From NCBI GenBank assembly GCA_000745135.1, contig JQNH01000001.1:434001-498000 (forward strand): a stretch of DNA of 64,000 bases, written 5' to 3'. Below are positions 19,143-31,086 of the stretch, in pieces. The DNA comes from Rhizobiales bacterium YIM 77505. Lineage in GTDB: Bacteria > Pseudomonadota > Alphaproteobacteria > Rhizobiales > Beijerinckiaceae. Each line of letters opens with the position of its first letter. Position 1 is the first letter of the stretch. The notes under the pieces are model-generated. The model was not told the origin of the DNA. It saw only the letters and a program-made list of their open reading frames with translations, and made no database searches. The position numbers were made by a program, and so were the translations under genes.

Positions 19143-20551
19143 GCGGCGGCCCCTGCGGCTCGGGCGCGATCGAGGATGAAACGCTCGAGGGTTGCCTGAT
19201 CCTTGGGCAACACGGCAACACGCTCCTCTCGCTCCATCAGGTTCGACAGGTGAGGCGGAAGGGAGGGGCGCACGCCGGTCGCCCGCTCCACCGCGTCGGG
19301 AAATTTCGCCGGGTGGGCGGTTGCCAACGCGATGACCGGAGTGGCCGGCCGCTCCGCGAGAAGACGCCGGGCAGCATGCACGCCCGTCGCGGTATGCGGA
19401 TCGAGGAGGTAGCCGGTGCTTTGCGAGACCTTGCGCATTTCGGCTGCGACCGCCTCTTCGCTTGCTGCGGCGGACGAAAAATCGCGCTGCATGCGGGCGA
19501 GCGGCTCGGGCGCTATCGTGAAGGAGCGGGATTGGGAGAGGCCAGCCATGAGATGACGGACAGCGGCCGCATCCCGGCCATACGCCTCGAACAAGAGGCG
19601 CTCGAAATTGGACGACACCTGGATGTCCATGGAGGGAGACGTCGTGGGCACCACGCTGCGCACCTCATAGGCTCCGGTGGTCAGCGCCCTGTGCAAAATG
19701 TCGTTGGCATTGGTCGCGATCATCAGGCGCTCGATCGGCAGGCCCATCCGTTTGGCGACAAAGCCAGCGAAGACGTCGCCGAAATTGCCCGTCGGCACGG
19801 CAAAGGAGACAGGTCGGTGGGGGGCTCCAAGCGAGACAGCGGCCGTGAAGTAGTAGATGACCTGCGCGGCAATGCGCGCCCAATTGATGGAATTGACCCC
19901 CGAGAGCTTCAGCGCCTCCCGCAGGCGGACATTCTTGAACATGGCTTTCAGCGCCGTCTGGCAATCGTCGAAGGTGCCCTCGACGGCGATCGCGTGCACG
20001 TTGGAGGCAGCGACTGTGGTCATCTGCCGGCGCTGAACCTCGGAGACGCGGCCGTGAGGGTAGAGGATGAAGACGTCCACCTGCTCAAGGCCGCGGAAGG
20101 CCTCGACGGCGGCGCTCCCGGTATCGCCGGAGGTCGCGCCGACGATGGTGGCACGGGCCGATCGCTGTCTGAGCACATGGTCCATCAGCCGGCCGAGGAG
20201 CTGCATCGCCAGATCCTTGAAGGCGAGCGTCGGGCCGTGGAAGAGCTCGAGCACGAACAGGTTGTCGTCGATCTGCACCAGCGGGCAGACGGCCGGATGG
20301 CGGAAGACCGCGTACGAGGCCTCGATCATGGGGTCGAGATCGGCAGACGCAATGTCGCTGCCGACGAGGGCGCCCACTACGCGCTTGGCAGCCTCCGCAT
20401 AGGAGCGCCCGGCGAGCTCCGCGATGGTCTCAGGTGAGAGGCACGGCCATTGCTGCGGGACATAAAGGCCGCCATCCGGGGCAAGACCGGTGAGCAGTGC
20501 CTCCGTAAAGCCGACAACGGGTGCCTCGCCGCGGGTGGAAACGTGGAGCAA
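19139..20551 (-). CDS. thrC: threonine synthase
   Basis: A 470-aa PLP enzyme that makes L-threonine from O-phosphohomoserine. The N-terminus is [20 protein letters not shown], and the PLP lysine is Lys112 in [22 protein letters not shown] and [12 protein letters not shown] form the phosphate and cofactor loops. I choose TTG at 20551 because AAGGAGG lies 8 nt upstream and it gives the family N-terminus; no ATG fits. It follows the SURF1 gene by 64 bp and overlaps the M16 gene by 4 bp, placing an amino-acid gene at the end of the oxidase cluster. Confidence 0.94.
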   Translation of the reverse strand: MLHVSTRGEAPVVGFTEALLTGLAPDGGLYVPQQWPCLSPETIAELAGRSYAEAAKRVVGALVGSDIASADLDPMIEASYAVFRHPAVCPLVQIDDNLFVLELFHGPTLAFKDLAMQLLGRLMDHVLRQRSARATIVGATSGDTGSAAVEAFRGLEQVDVFILYPHGRVSEVQRRQMTTVAASNVHAIAVEGTFDDCQTALKAMFKNVRLREALKLSGVNSINWARIAAQVIYYFTAAVSLGAPHRPVSFAVPTGNFGDVFAGFVAKRMGLPIERLMIATNANDILHRALTTGAYEVRSVVPTTSPSMDIQVSSNFERLLFEAYGRDAAAVRHLMAGLSQSRSFTIAPEPLARMQRDFSSAAASEEAVAAEMRKVSQSTGYLLDPHTATGVHAARRLLAERPATPVIALATAHPAKFPDAVERATGVRPSLPPHLSNLMEREERVAVLPKDQATLERFILDRARAAGAAA

Positions 20552-20615
20552 GGGCGCGACCTCCTTCAAAAGGTGCGGGACATTATGTCTGGCGGGAGAG
20601 CTCGACAAGCAAAGG

Positions 20616-21365
20616 TCAGCCGGCGCCCAGTTTGAGGCGTCGTCGGGCGAAGGCAAGGAACACGGCGATCAGGGTCAAGGCGAGCCCGAACCACGTCAGC
20701 GCATATTGCAGGTGGTCATTGGGGACGCTGAGGCGCGTTTGACCGCCCCGCGGCCAGCCGCCTGGAGTGGGGGTGGCGTCGGCGTCGATGATGAACGGAG
20801 CGACCGGGCCGAGCCCCTTCGCCTCGGCGATCGCCCTCACATCCCGTACGAACCAGACCTCGTGCCTCGGATCATTCTCCGGGACGAACCAGCCGCGCTT
20901 TTCGGGCGCCCGCATGAGGCCGATGACCGTCACCTCACCCCTCGGTTGCGACAGCGGCCGCGCTGCGGGATCCTTGAGCTCCGTCGGGACGAAGCCCCGG
21001 TTCACGATGACCGCCGAGCCGTCTTGAAGCCGCAGGGGAGTAAGGAGATAGAAGCCCTGGACGGGCCGGCCTCGTTCGGCCGCCATGAGGCCGTGAACGG
21101 CGGTCTCGGCGCCATGGTCGAACACGCCGGCCGCCCGAACGCGCAAATATTCGTGCTCCGTCGCGTTCCACTCCGGCCAGAGCGTCGCCGCCGGCAAGGG
21201 GACGGGCTCCCCGTAGGCGCGCGCCTCGATCCGGGCGATCAGATCAGCCTTCCAGGCGCGACGCTCGAGCTGCCAGACGCCGAGGGCAACCAGAATGGCA
21301 AGGGCAACCGAGGTGAAGAGACCCGGGATCGCAAGCGCGCGCCAGGAGGAACGTTGAGCCAACAT
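20616..21365 (-). CDS. SURF1-family cytochrome oxidase assembly protein
   Basis: A 249-aa inner-membrane protein with one transmembrane helix at each end and a periplasmic domain between, the SURF1 layout. Family signatures are GVWQLERRAWK after the first helix, INRGFVP-like VNRGFVPTELKD in the middle, and NDHLQYALTWFGLA at the start of the last helix. Members help insert heme a into subunit I of aa3 oxidase. Start at 21365, where ATG overlaps the stop of the DUF983 gene (TGATG), so it is translationally coupled. It is part of the cta cluster. Confidence 0.93.
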   Translation of the reverse strand: MLAQRSSWRALAIPGLFTSVALAILVALGVWQLERRAWKADLIARIEARAYGEPVPLPAATLWPEWNATEHEYLRVRAAGVFDHGAETAVHGLMAAERGRPVQGFYLLTPLRLQDGSAVIVNRGFVPTELKDPAARPLSQPRGEVTVIGLMRAPEKRGWFVPENDPRHEVWFVRDVRAIAEAKGLGPVAPFIIDADATPTPGGWPRGGQTRLSVPNDHLQYALTWFGLALTLIAVFLAFARRRLKLGAG

Positions 21366-21733
21366 CAGCGCTCGAAACGACCTTCTTCGGCCTTGTGGAA
21401 ATACTGCAACGCGACCATGACGCCTTTGGTCGGACGCGCCAGTCCGAGGCTCAGCGCGATAGCGAGGAACGACCACAGCACCAGGTGCAGCCAAATCGGC
21501 GGCTCGTAGGCGAATTCGGCCCACAGCGCGAGCCCCACCACGAGGACACCGACGATCGACATGATGAAGAAGGCCGGACCATCGGCCGAATCCGCGAACG
21601 CATAGTCAAGCCCACAGACTTCACAGCGCGGGCGAAGCGTGAGGAAGCCTTGGAAGAGATGCCCCTTCCCGCAGCGCGGGCAGCGGCCGCGAAGGCCGGT
21701 GGCGTAGGGTGAGGGGAGGGACGAATCGGCCAT
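21365..21733 (-). CDS. DUF983 zinc-ribbon membrane protein
   Basis: A 122-aa protein with two CxxC pairs (RCPRCGKG at ~18 and RCEVCGLDY at ~37), which suggests a zinc ribbon, followed by two transmembrane helices at about 53-102. It belongs to the DUF983 family, which is regularly placed between ctaE and SURF1 in alphaproteobacteria. That placement suggests a role in oxidase assembly. The biochemical function is unknown. The stop overlaps the SURF1 start. Confidence 0.9.
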   Translation of the reverse strand: MADSSLPSPYATGLRGRCPRCGKGHLFQGFLTLRPRCEVCGLDYAFADSADGPAFFIMSIVGVLVVGLALWAEFAYEPPIWLHLVLWSFLAIALSLGLARPTKGVMVALQYFHKAEEGRFER

Positions 21734-21813
21734 GGTTCAAAATGAGAGAAGGGCGGCGAATGCCGCCCTCCGCATATGGTGGGGCTGTGTCCGGTTTGCC
21801 GCCCCATGCGACG

Positions 21814-22677
21814 CTAATGTCCTCCGGTGCTCGAGCCGGCTCCCCAGACGTAGATGGCGGCGAACAGGAAGAGCCAGACCACGTCGACGAAGTGCCAGTA
21901 CCAGGCCGCGAACTCGAAGCCGAGGTGCTGCTTCGGGGTGAAGTGGCCGAGATAGGCGCGGTAGAGGCAGACCGCGAGGAAGATCGTGCCGATAATGACA
22001 TGCGCGCCGTGGAAGCCCGTCGCCATGAAGAAGGTGGCGCCATAGATCGAGCCCGAGAAGGAGAACGCAGCGTGGCTGTATTCGTAAGCCTGCACGAGGG
22101 TGAAAAGGGCGCCGAGGCCGATCGTCAGCCACAGGCCCCATTTGAGCCCTTGCCGGTCCCCATGCAGCAGGGCGTGGTGGGCCCATGTCACCGTCGTGCC
22201 CGAGGTGAGCAGAATGAGGGTGTTGAGAAGCGGCAGGTGCCAGGGATCGAAGGTCTCGATGCCCTTCGGCGGCCATACGCCGCCGAGCTTCGCGACGCGC
22301 TCGACCTGCAGAGGATCGTTCGGAAACAGGGCCGCGTCGAAATAGGCCCAGAACCAGGCGACGAAGAACATCACCTCCGAGGCGATGAAGAAGATCATGC
22401 CGTAGCGGTGATGGAGCTGCACGACCCGGGTGTGATGACCTTCGTAGGTCGCCTCGCGGACCACCGTGCGCCACCAGTTCAGCATGGTGTAGAGCACGCC
22501 GAGAACGCCGGCGCCGAACACGTAAGGGCCGATCCGAAGCCCGGCGACCTCCATGCTCTTCACGGTAAGGACGAAGCCGACCGCCATGGTGAAGGCGGCG
22601 ATCGAGCCGATCAGGGGCCAAGGGCTCGGATCGACGAGATGGTAATCGTGATGGGGCTTGGCGTGCGCCTCGGCCAT
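21814..22677 (-). CDS. ctaE: cytochrome c oxidase subunit III
   Basis: A 287-aa subunit of the aa3-type oxidase with seven predicted membrane helices. Signatures include the N-terminal [13 protein letters not shown], the conserved Glu in [23 protein letters not shown] and the C-terminal [13 protein letters not shown]. Start at the ATG at 22677 ([13 protein letters not shown]), which gives the family N-terminus rather than the longer open frame. It lies between ctaG (71 bp upstream) and the DUF983 gene. It stabilises the subunit I core. Confidence 0.96.
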   Translation of the reverse strand: MAEAHAKPHHDYHLVDPSPWPLIGSIAAFTMAVGFVLTVKSMEVAGLRIGPYVFGAGVLGVLYTMLNWWRTVVREATYEGHHTRVVQLHHRYGMIFFIASEVMFFVAWFWAYFDAALFPNDPLQVERVAKLGGVWPPKGIETFDPWHLPLLNTLILLTSGTTVTWAHHALLHGDRQGLKWGLWLTIGLGALFTLVQAYEYSHAAFSFSGSIYGATFFMATGFHGAHVIIGTIFLAVCLYRAYLGHFTPKQHLGFEFAAWYWHFVDVVWLFLFAAIYVWGAGSSTGGH

Positions 22678-22748
22678 GTCAGAACTCTCCGTCGCCTCGA
22701 TCGTGCTTCGCTTTAGGACGCTTCCGGGCTCGTTGTCACGTCGCCACT

Positions 22749-23345
22749 TCACAAATTTCCCTTGGCAACGGCTGCGCTTGATGTCGCAACCGGAGCGCCG
22801 TTCTTGGCCGGGAAATAGGTATAGGACAGGGTGATGCTCTTCAGAGCGCGCAGGTTGGGATCTTTGTCGATCTCCGGGTCGATATAGAACACGACGGGGA
22901 AATCAACGGTCTCGCCCGGCTTAAGCGTCTGCTCGTTGAAGCAGAAGCACTCGATCTTCATGAAGTAGGCGGCTGCCTGGGCCGGCTGGACGTTGAAGGT
23001 GGCGATCCCCGCCGTGGGAGCTGAGCCGGCATTGCGCACTTTGTAGAAGACGGTTTGCGTCTGGCCGACCTTGGTCGTGGTCTCGTTTGTCTCAGGCGAA
23101 AAGCGCCAGTTGAGGCCGGGTGCGACATTGGCGTCGAAGCGCACCGACAGGGTCCGCTCGATCGTCCCGCTCGCCGGGCGGGAGCTCGCGAGCGGCCTTC
23201 CGTCGAAGCCGGTCACCCGGCAGAACAGGTCGTAAAGCGGGACGGACGCGTAGGCGAGGCCGATCATGCCGGCCACGAGCCCCGCACACGCCATGCCGGT
23301 GCGGCGGATGCGCTTGGCTTGCTCAGGAGTCAAGGACGAGGGCAT
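22749..23345 (-). CDS. ctaG: cytochrome c oxidase assembly protein CtaG (Cox11 family)
   Basis: A 198-aa copper chaperone that delivers CuB to oxidase subunit I. It has one N-terminal transmembrane helix (about 17-36, ending [15 protein letters not shown]), and its periplasmic domain carries the copper motif in IECFCFNEQ. Length and motifs are normal for Cox11. It starts 10 bp after a 56-aa membrane protein gene and is followed by ctaE. Its place between ctaB and ctaE is the standard alphaproteobacterial order. Confidence 0.96.
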   Translation of the reverse strand: MPSSLTPEQAKRIRRTGMACAGLVAGMIGLAYASVPLYDLFCRVTGFDGRPLASSRPASGTIERTLSVRFDANVAPGLNWRFSPETNETTTKVGQTQTVFYKVRNAGSAPTAGIATFNVQPAQAAAYFMKIECFCFNEQTLKPGETVDFPVVFYIDPEIDKDPNLRALKSITLSYTYFPAKNGAPVATSSAAVAKGNL

Positions 23346-23354
23346 GCCGACGCC

Positions 23355-23525
23355 TCACAGGGGGCGATTGAGGACCTGCGGTCCCATCTTGGCGATGGTG
23401 ACCACATAGAACAGGAGCGCTAAGGCGCCGAGCGCCAGCGCGATCGCGACCGAGCGAGCGCGCCGCCGCTTCAGCTCCTCTGGGCTCAAGCCCGGCCCTG
23501 GATCGCGGTCGTCCCCAGCCATCAT
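23355..23525 (-). CDS. small membrane protein between ctaB and ctaG (CoxF-like)
   Basis: A 56-aa reading frame starting [19 protein letters not shown], followed by a basic RRRARS stretch and one hydrophobic helix ([17 protein letters not shown]), ending [11 protein letters not shown]. The ATG at 23525 overlaps the ctaB stop in an ATGA, a sign of translational coupling. A small one-helix protein at this place is usual in rhizobial cta operons and is sometimes labelled CoxF. Its function is not established; a help in assembly or heme handling is likely. Confidence 0.8.
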   Translation of the reverse strand: MMAGDDRDPGPGLSPEELKRRRARSVAIALALGALALLFYVVTIAKMGPQVLNRPL

Positions 23526-24487
23526 GTCCACCCGAGGGGACGCATGAGGCCGAACCCATGCTCAGCCAGAAGCGTCGCGAAGAGGAGGAAGAGGTAGAGC
23601 ACCGAAAAGGCGAAGAGCTGCTGTGCGGCCCGGCTCGATGGCTCTCCGGCGCGCCGCACATGGACCTTGATGGCAAGCGCGAGCATGGCGGCGCTGCTCA
23701 GGCCGGCGACGACCAGATACGCGACGCCGCCAAAGCCGAAGGCCAGGGGCGCAAGCCCGCAGGGCAGGAGGGCGATCGTGTAAAGGAGGATCTGTCGACG
23801 CGTGCTGTCAGGCCCGGCGACGTTCGGCATCATGGGGATGCCGGCGCGCGCATAATCGGACGACTTCACCAAGGCGAGCGCCCAGAAATGCGGCGGCGTC
23901 CACAGGAAGATGATAAGGAACAGGATGAGCGTCTCAAGACCGATGGAGCCGGAGACGGCGGCCTCGCCGATCATGGGTGGGAAGGCGCCCGCGGCGCCGC
24001 CGATCACGATGTTCTGCGCCGTCGAGCGCTTGAGCCACATGGAGTAGATGACGGCGTAGAAGAAGATCGTGAAGCCGAGGAGCCCCGCCGCGAGCCAGTT
24101 CGCGATGAGGCCGAGCGCCAGCACTGACCCCACCGCAAGCGTCAGCCCAAACGAGAGCGCCTCCTCCGGCGCGATCCGGCCGTCGGGAATGGGCCGCTTG
24201 CGCGTGCGCGTCATCAACGCGTCGATATCGGCGTCCCACCACATGTTCAGGCACCCGGACGCGCCGGCGCCGATGGCAATCATCACGAGGGAGGCGAACG
24301 CGATGACCGGATGAACCTGGGCCTCGCCGACCACCATGCCGACAAGCGCTGTAAACACCACGAGCGACATCACCCGCGGCTTGAGCAGCGCGATGTAGTC
24401 GGAGACATCTCCCGTGGAGGTCCGTGCCGAGGCGGGAACCAGGCCTTCGGCAGGGGCAGGGGACATGGAGGGTGTGAGTGTCGTCAT
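23522..24487 (-). CDS. ctaB: protoheme IX farnesyltransferase (heme O synthase)
   Basis: A 321-aa UbiA-family prenyltransferase that converts heme b to heme o, the first step to heme a. The N-terminal [14 protein letters not shown] is followed by the first Asp-rich motif [15 protein letters not shown] and the second region around [13 protein letters not shown], with about eight to nine membrane helices. I place the start at the ATG at 24487 (MTTLTPS); an upstream ATG at 24586 is possible. The 225 bp between ctaD and this start hold no other gene. Confidence 0.93.
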   Translation of the reverse strand: MTTLTPSMSPAPAEGLVPASARTSTGDVSDYIALLKPRVMSLVVFTALVGMVVGEAQVHPVIAFASLVMIAIGAGASGCLNMWWDADIDALMTRTRKRPIPDGRIAPEEALSFGLTLAVGSVLALGLIANWLAAGLLGFTIFFYAVIYSMWLKRSTAQNIVIGGAAGAFPPMIGEAAVSGSIGLETLILFLIIFLWTPPHFWALALVKSSDYARAGIPMMPNVAGPDSTRRQILLYTIALLPCGLAPLAFGFGGVAYLVVAGLSSAAMLALAIKVHVRRAGEPSSRAAQQLFAFSVLYLFLLFATLLAEHGFGLMRPLGWT

Positions 24488-24712
24488 CTCGCTAGGACCG
24501 GCTCCGTCAGACCCGCTTGTCGCCCCGGAAGCGCCGACCGCGCGAACCGGGTCTTGGAACCTCAGACGGATCTGGCTCACGCTCATGGTCCTCAACCCCG
24601 CAACTTCGGTCCTGCGACCGGAGGTCGGACTTAGAACGTGAGAGTGCTCCTCGCCGGAGGGCTCAGCAAGAGCCCTCGGGGGAGGAGCGGGCGGCGAGGC
24701 CGCCCGACCCGA

Positions 24713-27258
<2,546 letters not shown>

Positions 27259-27553
27259 CGGTCTTCTCGAAGCTCCTGTTTGGCTCAAGGTCCCGCGCGG
27301 GCGTCGGGAGACGACGGGCGGGAAAGCGCGGGACCGAAACGAGGCTGTCAGCTTTGATCGCGGCCAACAACCACAAGCCGCGGGCAAGCGCAACGGCTAC
27401 AGCGTCGCAATCTCTGCGTCATATGGGCCCGAATTCGCCCTATTTCGTGCTTGGAAAGCACCTTCGCTTGACAGGTCGTCGCGGCCTGTGGTCGGAACGC
27501 TCGCCGCCGACCCGCGCCTCACCTGACAAACAGGCTACGGGCAGGAACACGCA

Positions 27554-28063
27554 ATGCCGGTCACACGGTTGAAACTCACGCTTGCCGGGGCGCTTGGCCT
27601 CGCGCTCATTGCGGCCTCCCCGGGCGTGGAGGCTCAAGGGGTCATCAAGAGCACGCATGGCGACTGGCAGCAGCGTTGCGAAACACCGCCAGGCGCAAAG
27701 AACGAGCAATGCGCGCTCGTGCAGAACGTCATGGCCGAGGATCGGCCGAACCTGACCCTCGTGATCATCGCGCTGAAGACGGCCGACGGGAAGGCGCGGC
27801 TTCTGCGGATGGTCGCGCCGCTCGGGATCCTGATCCCGGCCGGGATCGGCCTGCGGATCGACGAGACCGACATCGGGCGAGCGGGCTATGTACGCTGCCT
27901 CAATACGGGCTGCATCGCCGAAGCGGTGCTCGACGACACCCTGCTCAACCAGCTCAAGAACGGGAAAACGGCCACCTTCATTCTGTTCCAGACACCGGAG
28001 GAGGGGGTTGGCGTTCCGGTGTCGCTTGAGGGCTTTGCAGCCGGATTCGACAGCCTGCCGTAA
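27554..28063 (+). CDS. invasion-associated locus B (IalB) family protein
   Basis: A 169-aa protein with a signal peptide ending about GVEAQ and a mature domain typical of the IalB family: HGDWQQRCETPPG near the N-terminus, then CALVQNV, RCLNTGCIAEAVLDD and a C-terminal hydrophobic strand. Four cysteines could form two disulfides. The family is named from Bartonella but is common in free-living alphaproteobacteria, so virulence should not be inferred. A TTGACA box lies at 27478-27483, about 70 bp before the start, but no good -10 follows it. Confidence 0.88.
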   Translation: MPVTRLKLTLAGALGLALIAASPGVEAQGVIKSTHGDWQQRCETPPGAKNEQCALVQNVMAEDRPNLTLVIIALKTADGKARLLRMVAPLGILIPAGIGLRIDETDIGRAGYVRCLNTGCIAEAVLDDTLLNQLKNGKTATFILFQTPEEGVGVPVSLEGFAAGFDSLP

Positions 28064-28130
28064 CGTTTGGGGAAAGGGTGTCGGGCCCCGAGGCGGCCCG
28101 GCAGGCGAGGGCGTCGTGGGAGGGCGCATC

Positions 28131-28748
28131 ATGAAGAGCGAGGCCACACGGGGACGAGGCCGGCTGCTTGCGGTCGGGGCGATGCTGCTGGCCGGGACGG
28201 TCGGCGGCGCCGGTTCGGTGCAGGCGCAGGGCTTCGGCGAGACTCTGCGCAACCTCTTCCTCTTCGGGGGGACGACGGAGCCGCCCGCTGCTCCGACCGA
28301 GCGGGACGAAGCATATTGTCCCTCGGTCGACGTGCTGGACGGGGGCGCGGCGATTCGCGCCTATGTGGGCGGCCGTTCGGGCGATGCCGCTTCGCTGCGC
28401 CACCAGATTTCCCTGGCGCAGTTTGCGCGCGAGTGCGCGGCCCGGCCAGACGGCTCGATTGCCGTGAAGGTCGGGGTGGAGGGCCGGGCGCTGCTCGGGC
28501 CGGCCGGAGCGGCGGGTCGGTTCGACGCCCCCGTGACCTTCGTCATCAAGCGCGGCGAGCGGATCATTGCGACCCGCTCGCAGCGGGTCGCCGTCACCGT
28601 GCCCCCTGGGGAGGCCCAGGGCAGCTTCATCGCCGTCGAGGAGGGGCTCGTCGTCCCTCCTGGCACGGGCGAGTATGAGATCGCGGTCGGGCTTGGCGTC
28701 GCGCCGGCGCGGGCCGCCCCGGACCGGCGCCGGCGCGGGCAGTCCTGA
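28131..28748 (+). CDS. secreted protein of unknown function
   Basis: A 205-aa protein that starts at the ATG at 28131. The signal peptide has a hydrophobic core LLAVGAMLLAGTVGGAG and a cleavage site near SVQAQ. The mature part has two cysteines (YCPSVDV and FARECAARPDG) and beta-rich stretches such as IAVKVGVEGRALLGPAG and IAVEEGLVVPPG, which suggest a small periplasmic beta-sandwich domain. I do not recognise a named family; similar hypothetical proteins are common in Hyphomicrobiales. It lies 67 bp after ialB on the same strand. Confidence 0.7.
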   Translation: MKSEATRGRGRLLAVGAMLLAGTVGGAGSVQAQGFGETLRNLFLFGGTTEPPAAPTERDEAYCPSVDVLDGGAAIRAYVGGRSGDAASLRHQISLAQFARECAARPDGSIAVKVGVEGRALLGPAGAAGRFDAPVTFVIKRGERIIATRSQRVAVTVPPGEAQGSFIAVEEGLVVPPGTGEYEIAVGLGVAPARAAPDRRRRGQS

Positions 28749-28800
28749 CCGTTGCGGCCGGCCTGTTCCTGAACCGGCCGGCGGGCCTCATTGAACCGGC

Positions 28801-29025
28801 TCAGCGGCTGCCGTCGTCGGTCAGCTCGTCCGCGTTCAGCAACATCGTCCGGTTGAGGCCGATATCGGCCAGGTCGCGGTCGCTCAACGCGGCCAGGGCG
28901 CGGTAGGTCCTGCGCGCCTGTCGCCGCCCGCGGAAGCCCGCGACGAGGGCGGCGGCTTGCGTCCTCAGCGCCGTCAAGGGGCGGCGAGCGGCGGGCATCG
29001 CGCGGGCGAGCTCGAACGGTCTCAT
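28801..29025 (-). CDS. DUF1127 small basic protein
   Basis: A 74-aa protein with the DUF1127 core RRTYRALAALSDRDLADIGL, which is short, arginine-rich and widespread in alphaproteobacteria. Related proteins have been tied to phosphate/carbon metabolism and RNA turnover in some species; nothing here shows a specific role. The ATG at 29025 has GGGAGG five nt upstream; the ATG at 29040 is weaker. It is divergent from the glycine riboswitch region and convergent with the preceding secreted-protein gene. Confidence 0.82.
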   Translation of the reverse strand: MRPFELARAMPAARRPLTALRTQAAALVAGFRGRRQARRTYRALAALSDRDLADIGLNRTMLLNADELTDDGSR

Positions 29026-29186
29026 GGCCTCCTCCCTCATCTTCGCGGGGTCGGGAGCGCGCCGTCCCGGCGCACGTTCCGAGAGCCGCGAGTGTGCCAG
29101 AACACGGGAGCCGGTGGTGTGATCTACCGCACACCGCCCGTTGACATCGCCGCGAGCCTCGGTCAGACAGGCTCCAGCCGTTGATC

Positions 29187-29382
29187 CCCGCGGGAGAGTC
29201 CGGGCGTCTCGCCCGGCGCCGAAGGCGCAACCGCCCCGGAAACGCTCAGGCCGACAGGACCGCGCGGGAGCTGGCGCTCTGGAAAGCGGCGGGATCGCAG
29301 GATCTCGCCCACCGACGGGGGTAACTCCCGGGGCTCGAGCCCCCGGGGGGAAATCTCTCAGGTCCCGGGACAGAGGGGGCGC
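29187..29382 (+). promoter_or_regulatory. tandem glycine riboswitch upstream of gcvT
   Basis: Two adjacent aptamers match the gcvT element. The first (about 29187-29268) has P1 arms CCCGCG and CGCGGG, the GGGAGAG start, GCCGAAGG and CTCAGG with a closing AGGACCG. The second (about 29274-29382) has P1 arms around CTCTG and CAGAG, starting CTCTGGAAAGCGG and including CACCGACGGGGG, a hairpin of CCCGGGGCTCGAGCCCC, then CTCTCAGGTCCCGGGACAGAG. It sits 20 nt before gcvT. Known elements of this type turn on glycine cleavage when glycine is abundant, with both aptamers contributing. Confidence 0.93.
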
Positions 29383-29402
29383 TCACGGATCGCAAGGTCC
29401 GG

Positions 29403-30572
29403 ATGAGCGCGCGAGCTGATCTGCCCGAGGGCCCCATGGCCGAGACCGCCGAGCCCCTTCGCAAGACCCCGCTCCATGGCGAGCACCTGGCGCTCGGCGC
29501 GCGCCTCGTGCCCTTCGCCGGCTACGAGATGCCCGTGCAGTATGAGACGGGGATCCTGGGGGAGCACCTGTGGACGCGCTCCCATGCCGGTCTCTTCGAC
29601 GTGTCGCATATGGGCCAGGCGGCGCTCGTCGGCCCCGATCACGAGACCACCGCCCGGGCGCTGGAAGCCCTCGTCCCCGCTGACATCCTCAACCTGAAGC
29701 CGGGCCAGCAGCGCTATTCGCAACTCCTCGACGAGGCCGGCGGCATCCTGGACGACCTCATGGTCACCCGCCCCGCCAACCCCCTTCAGGACGGCGAGCT
29801 TCTCCTCGTCGTGAACGCCTCCCGCAAGGAGGCGGACTACGATCACATCGCTCAGCGGCTCCCCCCAGGGGTGGAGCTGCGCCGCTTCAACGACCGGGCG
29901 CTGATCGCCCTTCAGGGGCCCAAGGCCGAAACCGTGCTTGCACGCCGCGCGCCGGATGTGGCGGCCCTCGGCTTCATGCAGGCCATGCAGACCATGATCG
30001 CCGGCATCCCCGCGCATGTCTCGCGCTCCGGCTACACGGGCGAGGATGGCTTCGAGCTGTCCGTGCCGGCCGAGCGCGCCGTCGAGCTCTGGCGCCTGCT
30101 GCTGGAGGATGACGACGCGAAGCCCGTCGGGCTCGGGGCCCGGGATTCCCTGCGGCTGGAGGCAGGCCTGTGCCTCTACGGCCACGACATCGACACCACC
30201 ACCTCGCCGGTCGAGGCGGGGCTGGCCTGGTCGATCCAGAAGCGCCGGCGCCAGGAGGGGGGCTTTCCGGGCGCGGCCCGCATCCAACAGGAGCTGAAGG
30301 ACGGTCCGGCGCGGGTCCGCGTCGGGCTGAGGCCCGAGGGCAAGGCGCCGGCCCGGGAGGGAGCGCCCATCGTCGCTGCCGACGGGCGCGAGGTCGGGCG
30401 GGTGACGTCGGGCGGCTTCGGCCCGAGCGTCAACGGCCCGATCGCCATGGGCTATGTGGCGCGCGAGGTCGCGACGCCTGGAACCGGGCTCGCGCTGACG
30501 GTGCGTGGAAGGGCGCTGCCGGCGACGGTCGTGCCCCTGCCCTTCGTGCCGCACCGGTACAAGAGAGGATAG
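29403..30572 (+). CDS. gcvT: glycine cleavage system T protein (aminomethyltransferase)
   Basis: A 389-aa enzyme that moves the methylene group from lipoyl-bound aminomethyl to tetrahydrofolate and releases ammonia. Family signatures are [26 protein letters not shown] (the N-terminal substrate pocket, about 20-45), [19 protein letters not shown], the folate-binding [18 protein letters not shown], and the C-terminal barrel. ATG at 29403 has AAGG upstream; the ATG at 29436 with GAGGG is an equal candidate. It is the first gene of the gcv operon, behind the glycine riboswitch. Confidence 0.95.
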   Translation: MSARADLPEGPMAETAEPLRKTPLHGEHLALGARLVPFAGYEMPVQYETGILGEHLWTRSHAGLFDVSHMGQAALVGPDHETTARALEALVPADILNLKPGQQRYSQLLDEAGGILDDLMVTRPANPLQDGELLLVVNASRKEADYDHIAQRLPPGVELRRFNDRALIALQGPKAETVLARRAPDVAALGFMQAMQTMIAGIPAHVSRSGYTGEDGFELSVPAERAVELWRLLLEDDDAKPVGLGARDSLRLEAGLCLYGHDIDTTTSPVEAGLAWSIQKRRRQEGGFPGAARIQQELKDGPARVRVGLRPEGKAPAREGAPIVAADGREVGRVTSGGFGPSVNGPIAMGYVAREVATPGTGLALTVRGRALPATVVPLPFVPHRYKRG

Positions 30573-30670
30573 GGCCTCGTCCCGGGCGCAGGCGCGTCCG
30601 GGATCGCCCGAGGGGAGGGCGCCTGCCCGGACAACGACCCCGGCTCTTGGCTCCGCTTCAGCCGGGATGA
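30573..30670. repeat. intergenic palindromic repeat between gcvT and gcvH
   Basis: Almost the whole gap is made of inverted repeats. GTCCGGG (30596-30602) pairs with CCCGGAC (30626-30632), and CCGGCT (30640-30645) with AGCCGG (30660-30665) around a CTTGGCTCCGCTTC-like loop. The layout resembles intergenic REP-like elements of Hyphomicrobiales. It may stabilise the gcvT message or be a passive repeat. It carries no start codon of its own. Confidence 0.5.
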
Positions 30671-30698
30671 CCACATGGAGACGCGAGAGGAGGAATGG

Positions 30699-31076
30699 AT
30701 GGCCGAGACCCGCTACACCAAGGACCACGAATACATTCGCATCGAGGGCGATGTCGGCGTCGTCGGCATCACCGACTACGCCCAGGGCCAGCTGGGCGAC
30801 GTGGTCTATGTCGAGCTGCCGGAGATCGGGAAGACCGTCGCCAAGGGCGAAGAGGCGGCGGTGGTCGAGAGCGTCAAGGCGGCGAGCGAGATCTATGCCC
30901 CCGTCTCCGGCGAGGTCGTGGCGATCAATTCCGCTCTCGAAGGGTCCCCCGGGACGGTCAACGAGGATCCCGTGGGCGAGGGCTGGTTCCTGAAGCTGAA
31001 AATCAAGGACAAGGCCGAGCTCGAGGCCCTCATGACCGAGGCGCAGTACCAGGACTACGTGCGGTCGATCAGTTGA
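30699..31076 (+). CDS. gcvH: glycine cleavage system H protein
   Basis: A 125-aa lipoyl carrier that shuttles the aminomethyl group between P, T and L proteins. The lipoylated lysine is Lys60 in VVESVKAASEIYAPVSG. The N-terminus RYTKDHEYIRIEGD and the C-terminal WFLKLKI are standard. The ATG at 30699 is chosen over the in-frame ATG at 30675 because AGGAGGA lies just upstream and it gives the family length. It is the second gene of the gcv operon, followed by an OsmC gene. Confidence 0.97.
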   Translation: MAETRYTKDHEYIRIEGDVGVVGITDYAQGQLGDVVYVELPEIGKTVAKGEEAAVVESVKAASEIYAPVSGEVVAINSALEGSPGTVNEDPVGEGWFLKLKIKDKAELEALMTEAQYQDYVRSIS

Positions 31077-31086
31077 GGGCTCCGTG

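Noticed and set aside
14773-19221. A single open frame of 1482 codons covering the GGDEF-EAL gene and its upstream region
   Set aside because: Only the part from 17655 down has domain content and a signal peptide. The upstream part is Arg/Ala/Pro-rich, has no motif, and is out of frame with the clearly real M16 gene on the same strand, so it is a shadow.
27259-27553. A TTGACA box at 27478-27483 as a sigma-70 promoter for ialB
   Set aside because: No -10 hexamer is found at the right spacing, so I do not list it as a promoter.
27554-28063. ialB-like gene as evidence of a pathogen
   Set aside because: The family is widespread in free-living alphaproteobacteria, and nothing else in the window suggests virulence.
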